This document shows, piece by piece, positions 20,983 through 28,088 of a DNA stretch of 64,000 nt. The position numbers and the translations under genes were made by a program. The stretch spans positions 124,001 through 188,000 of the forward strand of contig NZ_JHWD01000008.1 in the NCBI RefSeq assembly GCF_000622225.1, given 5' to 3'. The notes under the pieces were generated by a model that was given only the letters and a program-made list of their open reading frames with translations, was not told the origin of the DNA and ran no database searches. The stretch's first letter is position 1, and the number at the start of each line of letters is the position of its first letter. This DNA is from Roseomonas mucosa ATCC BAA-692 (GTDB lineage Bacteria > Pseudomonadota > Alphaproteobacteria > Acetobacterales > Acetobacteraceae).

Positions 20983-22221
20983 ATGACCCTATCCCGCCGC
21001 ACGACCCTTCTCGGCGCAGCGACCCTGCCCGCCCTGGGGCTGCTGCCCTTCCGCCCGGCCCGGGCACAGGCCGGGGGCACGATCAAGATCGGTGTGCTGA
21101 ACGACATGTCCGGCGTGTACCGCGACATTTCCGGCCCCACCTCCGTCGCCTGCGTGCGCCAGGCGGTGCAGGACAGCGGCATCGAGGCCAAGGGCGTGAA
21201 GGTCGAGGTCGTGGCCGCCGACCACCAGAACAAGCCGGATGTCGGCGCCAACGTCGCCCGCCAGTGGTTCGACCAGGACGGCGTGGACATGATCATCGAC
21301 GTGCCCAACAGTGCCGTGGCGCTGGCGGTGAACAGCGTCGTGAAGGAGAAGAACAAGGTCTATGTCAACTCCACCGGTGGCACGACGGAGCTGACCGGCG
21401 GCCAGTGCTCGCCCAACACCGTCCACTGGACCTATGACACCTACATGCTCGCCAGGTCCACCGGCGGGGCGATGGTGAAGCAGGGCGGCGACAGCTGGTA
21501 CTTCATCACCGCCGACTATGCCTTCGGCCATGACCTGGAAAGGAACACCACGAATTTCGTGAAGGAGGCCGGCGGCAAGGTGCTGGGCTCGGTGCGCCAC
21601 CCGCTGCAGAGCACGGACTTCTCCTCCTTCCTTCTCCAGGCGCAGCAGAGCCGGGCCAAGGTGATCGGCCTCGCCAACGCCGGGACGGACACGATCAACG
21701 CGGTGAAGCAGGCCGCCGAGTTCGGCGTCACCCGCCGTGGCACCAAGATCGCCGTGCTGCTGATGTTCATCAACGACGTGCATGGCCTGGGGCTGAACGC
21801 CGCCCAGGGGCTGGTCTGCACGGAAAGCTTCTACTGGGACCTGAACGACCGCACCCGCGCCTTCACCAACCGGGTGAAGGGCTCGCTGAACGGCAACATG
21901 CCGGCCATGTCGCATGCCGGCTGCTATGCCGGGGCGCTGCACTACCTGAAGGTGGTGGCCGAGATGGGCGCCGCCGCCGCCAAGGCCTCGGGCGTGGAGA
22001 CGGTGAAGCGCATGAAGGCCATGCCGACCGACGACGACTGCTTCGGCGCGGGCAAGATCCGCGAGGACGGGCGCAAGCTGCACCCGGCCTATCTCTTCGA
22101 GGTGAAGGCACCCGGCGACAGCAAGGGACCCTGGGACTACTACAAGCTGCTGGAGACCACCTCCGCCGAGGATGCCTGGCGGCCGCTCTCGGCCGGGGGC
22201 TGCCCGCTCGTCCGCTCCTGA
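20983..22221 (+). CDS. LIV/HAAT-type periplasmic substrate-binding protein
   Basis: 412 aa. The N-terminus SRRTTLLGAATLPALGLLPF has a twin arginine and a hydrophobic stretch, a Tat- or Sec-type signal ending near ARAQA. The mature part is a periplasmic binding protein of the branched-chain amino acid type: IKIGVLNDMSGVYRDISGP, VVAADHQNKPDVGANVARQW, and WYFITADYAFGHDLERNT. This branch is broad and includes binders of aromatic and aliphatic carboxylates as well as amino acids. It is flanked by hairpins on both sides, which would favour its higher expression relative to the membrane subunits. Confidence 0.93.
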   Translation: MTLSRRTTLLGAATLPALGLLPFRPARAQAGGTIKIGVLNDMSGVYRDISGPTSVACVRQAVQDSGIEAKGVKVEVVAADHQNKPDVGANVARQWFDQDGVDMIIDVPNSAVALAVNSVVKEKNKVYVNSTGGTTELTGGQCSPNTVHWTYDTYMLARSTGGAMVKQGGDSWYFITADYAFGHDLERNTTNFVKEAGGKVLGSVRHPLQSTDFSSFLLQAQQSRAKVIGLANAGTDTINAVKQAAEFGVTRRGTKIAVLLMFINDVHGLGLNAAQGLVCTESFYWDLNDRTRAFTNRVKGSLNGNMPAMSHAGCYAGALHYLKVVAEMGAAAAKASGVETVKRMKAMPTDDDCFGAGKIREDGRKLHPAYLFEVKAPGDSKGPWDYYKLLETTSAEDAWRPLSAGGCPLVRS

Positions 22222-22245
22222 TCCCCCCGAGAGGGAGGGCTGGCC

Positions 22246-22269
22246 GGGAGGGCGGCGCGCCGCCCTCCC
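22246..22269. repeat. Perfect 24-bp palindrome between binding protein and permease
   Basis: GGGAGGGCGGCG followed directly by its reverse complement CGCCGCCCTCCC. In RNA it would form a stable hairpin after the binding-protein gene. Such sites are known in other importers to protect the upstream message and lower permease expression; the role here is inferred. Confidence 0.7.
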
Positions 22270-22296
22270 CCGCCTGCCCGCACTGAGAGGCACAAG

Positions 22297-23181
22297 ATGG
22301 AAGACCTGTTGTTCCAGTTGGAGATGGGCCTGCCGCAGATCGTCCTGGGCCTCGTGAACGGCGCCTTCTACGCGCTTCTCTCGCTGGGCCTGGCGGTGAT
22401 CTTCGGCATGCTGCACGTCATCAACTTCGCCCATGGGGCGCAGTTCATGATGGGCGCCTTCGTCGCCTGGATGCTGCTGAACTGGCTGGGCATCGGCTAC
22501 TGGCCCGCGCTGATCCTTTCCCCCCTCATCATGGGCGTGCTGGGCGTGGTGATCGAGCGCCTGCTGATCCGCCGGGTTCAGGGGGCGGACCCGCTCTACG
22601 GCCTGCTGCTGACCTTCGGCCTCGCCCTGATGATCGAGGGCGTCTTCCGGCAGTATTTCGGCTCTTCCGGCATGCCCTACGCCCCGCCCGCCTCGCTCAC
22701 CGGCATGCCGCTCGATCTCGGCTTCATGATCCTGCCGGTGTACCGCGCCTGGGTTGTGGTGGCCGCGCTGATCCTCTCGCTCGGCACCTGGCTGGTGATC
22801 GAGAAGTCGCGCCTCGGCGCCTATCTGCGCGCCGCCACCGAGAACGCCGCGCTGGTGCAGGCCTTCGGCGTGAACGTGCCGCGCCTCGTCACCCTGACCT
22901 ATGCCGGCGGCGTGGCGCTGGCGGCGCTGGCGGGCGTGCTGGCGGCGCCGATCTACTCGGTGAACCCGCAGATGGGCTCCAGCCTCATCATCACCGTCTT
23001 CGCCGTGGTGGTGATCGGCGGCATGGGCTCCATCCTGGGCTCGGTCGTCACCGGCTTCGGCCTGGGGCTGGTGGAGGGGATGACCAAGGTCTTCTACCCC
23101 GAGGCCGCCTCCACCGTGATCTTCGTCGTCATGGCGATCGTGCTGCTGGTGCGGCCCGCCGGCCTGTTCGGGAGGGCCTGA
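22297..23181 (+). CDS. LIV/HAAT-type ABC permease (LivH-like)
   Basis: 294 aa integral membrane subunit with about eight hydrophobic segments. LivH family marks are GLVNGAFYALLSLGLAVIFG at the N-terminus, FAHGAQFMMGAF, GLALMIEGVFRQYFG, and the EAA-like loop region near AATENAALVQAFGVN. The ATG at 22297 follows GAGAGG by six bases. The next permease begins three bases after its stop. Confidence 0.95.
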   Translation: MEDLLFQLEMGLPQIVLGLVNGAFYALLSLGLAVIFGMLHVINFAHGAQFMMGAFVAWMLLNWLGIGYWPALILSPLIMGVLGVVIERLLIRRVQGADPLYGLLLTFGLALMIEGVFRQYFGSSGMPYAPPASLTGMPLDLGFMILPVYRAWVVVAALILSLGTWLVIEKSRLGAYLRAATENAALVQAFGVNVPRLVTLTYAGGVALAALAGVLAAPIYSVNPQMGSSLIITVFAVVVIGGMGSILGSVVTGFGLGLVEGMTKVFYPEAASTVIFVVMAIVLLVRPAGLFGRA

Positions 23182-23184
23182 ACC

Positions 23185-24174
23185 ATGTCCGCCAGTTCCA
23201 CCGCGCCGCGCGACCTGAGCGCGCCGCCCACCATGCCGGGCCTGCTCGGCTTCAGCCGGGGCCAGGGCATCGCCCTGATCCTGCTGGTCGCCTTCCTGCT
23301 GGCGGGGCCCTTCGTCCTCTATCCCGTCTTCCTGATGAAGCTGCTCTGCTTCGCCCTCTTCGCCTGCGCCTTCAACCTGCTGATCGGCTATGTCGGCCTG
23401 CTCTCCTTCGGCCATGCCGCCTTCTTCGGCATGGGCGGCTACCTCGCCGCCCACGCGGCCAAGGTCTGGGGGCTGACGCCGGAGGTCTCGATCCTGGCCG
23501 GCGGCGGCGTCGGCGCCGTGCTGGGCCTCGCCTTCGGCTGGCTGGCGATCCGGCGGCAGGGCATCTACTTCGCCATGATCACCCTGGCCCTGGCGCAGAT
23601 GGTCTTCTTCTTCTGCCTCCAGGCGCCCTTCACCCATGGCGAGGACGGCATCCAGTCCGTTCCGCGGGGGCGCCTCTTCGGGGTGGTCGACCTCGCGCCG
23701 GACATGGCCATGTACTGGCTGGTGGCCGCGGTCTTCCTGATCGGCTTCCTGCTGATCCACCGCATCGTCCATTCCCCCTTCGGCCAGGTGCTGAAGGCGA
23801 TCCGCGAGAACGAACCGCGCGCCACCTCGCTCGGCTACCGCGCCGACGACTACAAGCTGATGGCCTTCGTGCTCTCGGCGGCGCTGTCCGGCGTCGCGGG
23901 CGGCACCAAGTCGCTGGTCTTCGGCATCGCCACCCTCACCGATGTCCACTGGTCGATGAGCGGCGAGGTGGTGCTGATGACCCTGCTCGGCGGCCTCGGC
24001 ACGCTGTTCGGCCCGGTGGTCGGCGCCGCGGTGATCGTGGCGATGCAGAACTACCTCGCCCCCTTCGGCGCCTGGGTGACGGTGATCCAGGGCGCCATCT
24101 TTGTCATCTGCGTCGTCGCCTTCCGCGCCGGCATCGTCGGCGAGATCGGGCGACTGCTGAAGACGAAGCTCTGA
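23185..24174 (+). CDS. LIV/HAAT-type ABC permease (LivM-like)
   Basis: 329 aa integral membrane subunit. Typical LivM blocks are FALFACAFNLLIGYVGLLSFGHAAFFG, the cytoplasmic coupling region GQVLKAIRENEPRATSLGY, and the C-terminal GGLGTLFGPVVGAAVI. About eight to ten membrane segments. It is the last gene of the importer; the convergent lysR gene ends 523 bases further right. Confidence 0.95.
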   Translation: MSASSTAPRDLSAPPTMPGLLGFSRGQGIALILLVAFLLAGPFVLYPVFLMKLLCFALFACAFNLLIGYVGLLSFGHAAFFGMGGYLAAHAAKVWGLTPEVSILAGGGVGAVLGLAFGWLAIRRQGIYFAMITLALAQMVFFFCLQAPFTHGEDGIQSVPRGRLFGVVDLAPDMAMYWLVAAVFLIGFLLIHRIVHSPFGQVLKAIRENEPRATSLGYRADDYKLMAFVLSAALSGVAGGTKSLVFGIATLTDVHWSMSGEVVLMTLLGGLGTLFGPVVGAAVIVAMQNYLAPFGAWVTVIQGAIFVICVVAFRAGIVGEIGRLLKTKL

Positions 24175-24366
24175 GGCTGGGCCTTGCGTCGTCCGGGGGA
24201 CAAGGTGCCTGCTGACACCGGATCGCGCCGGGGAGCCATGCTTTCCGGCGGCGGATACGAACGGCGGGGTGCATGGATCATCGGCGGCGTCACGGTCCGG
24301 TGCCGGTGCTGGCCACTCCCTGCGCCTGCATGGGCCAGGGTCTTCCGCCCTGCCTGCCATCCCGGG

Positions 24367-24406
24367 CTTTAGGGTTTTAGGACTTTAGGTTTTTAGCCCT
24401 TTATCC
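24367..24406 (-). repeat. 8-bp degenerate tandem repeat, five units
   Basis: On the plus strand: CTTTAGGG, TTTTAGGA, CTTTAGGT, TTTTAGCC, CTTTATCC, five octamers with no interruption. The minus-strand consensus NNCTAAAR matches the array at 4492-4531. The outer GGGCT and AGCCC could also pair. Confidence 0.7.
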
Positions 24407-24506
24407 GTCCGGATGGATGTTGGGCCTCGCCCCGTGGCGCGAGCGGATGTCGCCTGGGTTCGCACCTCCAGGGACCGGGCCAGAGCGGTGTGGTGTTGAT
24501 TATATT

Positions 24507-24536
24507 CCTATATCCTGAGCCGGGCCTGGGAAGCAA
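24507..24536 (-). promoter_or_regulatory. Conserved promoter-like pair (TTGCTT-18-TATAGG), minus strand
   Basis: On the minus strand TTGCTT (24536-24531) and TATAGG (24512-24507) are 18 bases apart, inside CTCTTGCTTC and TATAGGAATA blocks shared with 4215-4249. A TATAAT follows at 24504-24499. It points away from lysR and into the gap, where no gene follows, so it may drive a short RNA. Inferred only. Confidence 0.4.
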
Positions 24537-24605
24537 GAGACATTGGGCGCGCGGCGGGATCGAACCTTCGGGCTGACGGTCACCGCGCGTGCCAGTTCAT
24601 CGGGT

Positions 24606-24669
24606 CCAGGGCGCGCAGCGTCCTGGCGGTGAGGGGGTTCCGGGGCGAGAGGCGGAGCCTCTCCCCCGG
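24606..24669 (+). repeat. Double-hairpin intergenic element, copy 4
   Basis: Hairpin 1 is CCAGGGCGCGCAGCGTCCTGG (24606-24626 region, outer CCAGG/CCTGG paired). Hairpin 2 is CCGGGGCGAGAGGC (24640-24653), loop GGA, GCCTCTCCCCCGG (24657-24669) with one unpaired base. It lies at the 3' end of the convergent lysR gene, about 30 bases from its stop. Confidence 0.8.
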
Positions 24670-24697
24670 GGGCAGGCCAAGGGGCACGACGCCGCCT

Positions 24698-25609
24698 TCA
24701 TCCCCGCGCCCCTGGCCGCAGATGCTCCGCCAGGAAATCCACCAGGACGCGGATGCGGGCTGGCATGGTGGCGCCGCCGACGAAGACCGCGTGGATGCTT
24801 TCCCGGTCCTGCGGATTGTATTTCTCCAGCAGCGGCACCAGCCGTCCGGCGGCGATCTCGTCATCGATATGGAAATGGCCGACGCGGGTGATGCCGACGC
24901 CTTGCAGGGCGAGCTGCACCAGGGTCTCGCCGTTGTTCGCGGTCATGTTGCCGGAAACCCGCATCAGATAGTCCCGCCCACCCTCGCGAAAGGGCCAGCC
25001 GGGCTCGATGCGGCGGAAGCTGAAATCGAGGCAGTTGTGCCGGGCGAGATCGGCCGGCCGGCGCGGCACCCCCGCGCGGGCGAGGTATTCCGGCGAGGCC
25101 ACCACGCTGCGCCCGGTATCCCCCAGCTTCCGGGCGGAAAGCGGGCTGTCGGCCAGCGGCCCGAAGCGGACGGCGACATCGGCGCGGCCGCCGAGCACGT
25201 CGGCGATCTGGTCGTTGATGTCGATCTCCACGCTGATGCCGGGATAGCGCTCCACGAAGGTCCCTAGCAGCGGCACGATCACCATCCGCCCATGCGCCAT
25301 GGAGGTGCTGACCCGCACCCGCCCGCGTGGCGAGGCCTGGTCGGCGATGCCGCTTTCCACCTCGTCGAGGTCGGCCAGGATGCGGGTCGCGGCACGGAGA
25401 TAGGCCTCCCCCTCGGCGGTCAGCCGCAGCCGGCGCGTCGTGCGCACCAGCAGGCGCACGCCCAGCCGTGCCTCGATGCGGGCGACGATGCGGCTGACGG
25501 CCGAGGGGGTGAGGCCCAGCGTACGGGCGGCGCCTGACAGGCTGCCTTCCCGCGCCACCGTGGCGAAGGCCTCCATCTCCCCCGCCCGATCTGTCCTTTC
25601 ACGCGGCAT
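24698..25609 (-). CDS. LysR-family transcriptional regulator
   Basis: 303 aa. The N-terminal winged helix-turn-helix (EAFATVAREGSLSGAARTLGLTPSAVSRIVARIEARLGVRLL, about residues 13-54) is followed by a LysR substrate domain of the family that ends near LVDFLAEHL. It is divergent from an MFS exporter gene with 99 bp between starts, the standard arrangement for LysR control of a neighbour. The inducer is unknown. Confidence 0.92.
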   Translation of the reverse strand: MPRERTDRAGEMEAFATVAREGSLSGAARTLGLTPSAVSRIVARIEARLGVRLLVRTTRRLRLTAEGEAYLRAATRILADLDEVESGIADQASPRGRVRVSTSMAHGRMVIVPLLGTFVERYPGISVEIDINDQIADVLGGRADVAVRFGPLADSPLSARKLGDTGRSVVASPEYLARAGVPRRPADLARHNCLDFSFRRIEPGWPFREGGRDYLMRVSGNMTANNGETLVQLALQGVGITRVGHFHIDDEIAAGRLVPLLEKYNPQDRESIHAVFVGGATMPARIRVLVDFLAEHLRPGARG

Positions 25610-25708
25610 CTGTGCCTCCGGCGCAAAGATCCTGGTCCGCCATCCCTACTACCGCGATGCACCAAAGCCGACCAAGTGCCGCGGCGGAACAATCCCGGAC
25701 CCTGTCCC

Positions 25709-26875
25709 ATGAGTCTCAACCCACCGCTCCTGGCGCTGGCCATCGGTGCCTTCGGCATCGGCGTCACGGAATTCGCCCCGATGGGCATGCTGCCGGTGAT
25801 CGCCGGCGACCTCGGCGTTTCCATCCCCAGGGCGGGGCTGCTGGTCAGCGCCTATGCGATGGGCGTGCTCCTCGGCGCGCCCCTGATGACGCTCGCCTTC
25901 GCCCGGATGCCGCGCCGGCGCCTGCTGATCGGGCTGATGGGCATCTTCACCCTCGGCAACATCCTGTCCGCCCTGGCGGGCGGCTACGGCATGCTGCTTC
26001 TCGCCCGCATCGTCACCTCCCTCAACCATGGCGCCTTCTTCGGCGTGGGTGCGGTGGTGGCGGCCGGCCTCGTCCCGCCCGAGCGGCGCGCGGCGGCCGT
26101 CGCCGCCATGTTCTCGGGCCTGACCATCGCCACGATCGGCGGCGTGCCGCTGGCCACCTGGGCTGGCGAGGCGGTGGGCTGGCGCATCGCCTTCTGGGGC
26201 ATCGCGGCGGTGGGCGTCCTCGCCATGATCGCGCTGCGCCTCTCCCTGCCGCCGCTGCCGGCCGAGGCCGGGGCCGACATGCGGGCGGAGCTTCGGGTGC
26301 TGCGGCGCGGGCCGGTGCTGGCCGCGCTGGGCCTGACCGTGCTGGGCGCCAGCGCCATGTTCACCGTCTTCACCTATATCGCCCCCATCCTGCGCGGCGA
26401 GACGGGGGCGGGCGCGGGTTTCGTGACGGCGATGCTGATCGTCTACGGCCTCGGCCTCGCCGCCGGGAACTGGCTGGGAGGCCGCCTGGCCGACCGTTCC
26501 ATGGACGGCACGCTGATCGGTTCCCTGGCCGCGCTGGTGGTCCTGCTGCTGCTCTTCGCCGCCGGGATGCGCTGGGAGGCGACTGCGGCGCCGCTGATCT
26601 TCCTCTGGGGCGTGGCCAGCTTCGCCATCGTCCCGCCGTTGCAGATGCGGGTCGTGGCCACCGCCGCCGAGGCGCCGAACCTCGCCTCGGCGATGAACAT
26701 CGGTGCCTTCAACCTGGGCAATGCCATCGGCGCGGCGCTCGGTGGCGGGGTGCTCGATGCCGGACTCGGCTATCCGGCGATCTCGGTCGCCGGGGCGGCC
26801 ATGGCGGCGTCCGGCCTCGCCATGATGCTCCTTCTGCGGCGCCGGCGTCCGGTTCCCGCCATGGCCTGCGGCTGA
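25709..26875 (+). CDS. MFS transporter, AraJ/drug-efflux type
   Basis: 388 aa with 12 predicted membrane segments. The start of the first helix (LALAIGAFGIGVTEFAPMGMLPVIAGDLGVSIP) matches the AraJ/YdhP group of sugar- or drug-efflux transporters; the motif A-like loop reads LAFARMPRRRLLI. The ATG at 25709 was preferred over one 33 bases upstream because it begins directly before the first helix. Probably controlled by the divergent LysR. Substrate unknown. Confidence 0.9.
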   Translation: MSLNPPLLALAIGAFGIGVTEFAPMGMLPVIAGDLGVSIPRAGLLVSAYAMGVLLGAPLMTLAFARMPRRRLLIGLMGIFTLGNILSALAGGYGMLLLARIVTSLNHGAFFGVGAVVAAGLVPPERRAAAVAAMFSGLTIATIGGVPLATWAGEAVGWRIAFWGIAAVGVLAMIALRLSLPPLPAEAGADMRAELRVLRRGPVLAALGLTVLGASAMFTVFTYIAPILRGETGAGAGFVTAMLIVYGLGLAAGNWLGGRLADRSMDGTLIGSLAALVVLLLLFAAGMRWEATAAPLIFLWGVASFAIVPPLQMRVVATAAEAPNLASAMNIGAFNLGNAIGAALGGGVLDAGLGYPAISVAGAAMAASGLAMMLLLRRRRPVPAMACG

Positions 26876-27046
26876 TCCGGGCCGCGTTCCTCCGGCGGCA
26901 TCCCCGGGGGAGTCTCGCCCCGCTCCCTCTCCGCCGGGGACCGAAGCCGATCCCCGGACCCCGGGGCTTGCATCGACTCCGTGCGATCACCGTCCGTCCG
27001 TGGCCTGCCCCCCCCCGAAGAACAGGTGGAAACGCGGGGCGCCGCC
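26876..27046. other. Convergent junction with decayed repeat pieces
   Basis: 171 bp between the MFS and nicotinamidase genes. A GC-rich imperfect dyad near 26900-26945 and a copy of the repeat's first module (ACAGGTGGAAACGCGGGGC, about 27022-27040) look like a decayed or partial copy of the intergenic repeat. Confidence 0.4.
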
Positions 27047-27709
27047 TCAGCCCAGCAGGGCGATGCTGCCCAGGGTGGCGATCCCGGAATCCCGGAACCC
27101 CTCCAAGGCGACCTCCAGCGTGTCCCCGCCCCCGGGCAGCGGCGCGGCGATGCCACGGCAGGCATCAAGGATCACCACCGCCTCGAAACCCAGCGCCACC
27201 GCATCCCGCGCCGTGGCCGCGACGCAGAAATCCGTGGCCAGGCCGCACAGGAAGACGCGCCGCACGCCCAGGGCGCGCAGATAGCCGGGGAGGCCCGTGC
27301 CGGTTTCGCGGTCGTTCTCGGTGAAGCCGCTGTAGCTGTCCACCTCCCGCCGCATCCCCTTGCGGAAGATCGCCTGCAAGGACCGCGTCTCCAGCGCCGG
27401 ATGCAGGGCCGCACCGGGCGTGCCCTGCACGCAGTGGTCCGGCCACAGCGTCTGCGGGCCATAGGGGAAATCCACCATCTCGAAGGGCGCGCGGCCGGGA
27501 TGCCGGCTGGCGAAGGAGAGATGGTCCGGCGGATGCCAGTCCTGCGTCGCCACCACCCGGCCGAAGCGCGGCATCAGCGCATTGGCCAGCGGCAGGATCG
27601 CGTCGCCATCGGGGACGGGAAGCGCGCCGCCCGGCATGAAATCGGGCTGCACGTCCACCACGATCAGGACATCGGTTTCCGGGTTCGGCGAGAGCGGCGT
27701 CGCGGACAT
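27047..27709 (-). CDS. pncA: Nicotinamidase PncA
   Basis: 220 aa cysteine hydrolase of the isochorismatase fold that deamidates nicotinamide to nicotinate for NAD salvage. The catalytic triad is visible: D19 (VVDVQPDF), K118 (FRKGM) and C162 (GLATDFCVAATA). Metal ligands match D57 and H59 (TQDWHP) and H92 (WPDHCVQGTPGA). Length and motifs agree with bacterial PncA. It is a single gene, convergent with the MFS gene and divergent from maeB. Confidence 0.95.
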   Translation of the reverse strand: MSATPLSPNPETDVLIVVDVQPDFMPGGALPVPDGDAILPLANALMPRFGRVVATQDWHPPDHLSFASRHPGRAPFEMVDFPYGPQTLWPDHCVQGTPGAALHPALETRSLQAIFRKGMRREVDSYSGFTENDRETGTGLPGYLRALGVRRVFLCGLATDFCVAATARDAVALGFEAVVILDACRGIAAPLPGGGDTLEVALEGFRDSGIATLGSIALLG

Positions 27710-28088
27710 GCCGACAGCTTCCCGCGCACGGCCCCCGCCGTCCAGCCTTCGCCCCGGATGCCCGGAGAGAGCCGCCCCGGCGGCGGGACCCTGTCCGCCC
27801 CGTGGCGCCGGACACCTTGCTGCTCTTCACGGCCAGCCAGCCCTTGCGACGGCCTGAAGCAATGCCTGGGCTTCTTCCGCGGCCCCGGGCGCACGCAAAT
27901 TGCGACATTCCGGTTGTCAGCGGAATTTTCCATCGCGGCACTCATGCCGCACCCGCAAGAACCGGAAGCCCCCGTCCAGGCCCAGGATCGCATCCGTGCC
28001 ATGCCGCATGCGCGAAGCGGCTGGCTTTCGCACCCGCGCGGACCTCAATAGGAAGGGAGGCGAGGTTACCGGTTGAGGGGTTCGGACG
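27710..28088. other. Divergent upstream region of pncA and maeB
   Basis: 379 bp with no supported gene. It must hold the promoters of both genes. An inverted repeat ATTCCG-8-CGGAAT (27907-27912 and 27921-27926) lies next to a TTGCGA and an AATTTT and could be a regulator site for maeB; this is weak. A GAGGGG ribosome site precedes maeB. Confidence 0.4.

Larger units (their letters stand above)
24175..24697. other. 523-bp gap with 8-bp array, promoter-like pair and hairpin element
   Basis: Gap between convergent livM-like and lysR genes; no supported protein gene. A partial, minus-oriented copy of the repeat's second module (GCGATCCGG dyad) lies near 24216-24262. Then come an octamer array (24367-24406), a minus-strand promoter-like pair (24507-24536) and hairpin element copy 4 (24606-24669). 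Read on the minus strand, this is the same order as at 4.1-4.5 kb. Confidence 0.6.

Noticed and set aside
24367-24406. Octamer array as a CRISPR or telomere-like repeat
   Set aside because: Units are 8 bp without spacers, so it is not CRISPR. The likeness to CCCTAAA telomere repeats is superficial and the sequence is internal and degenerate.
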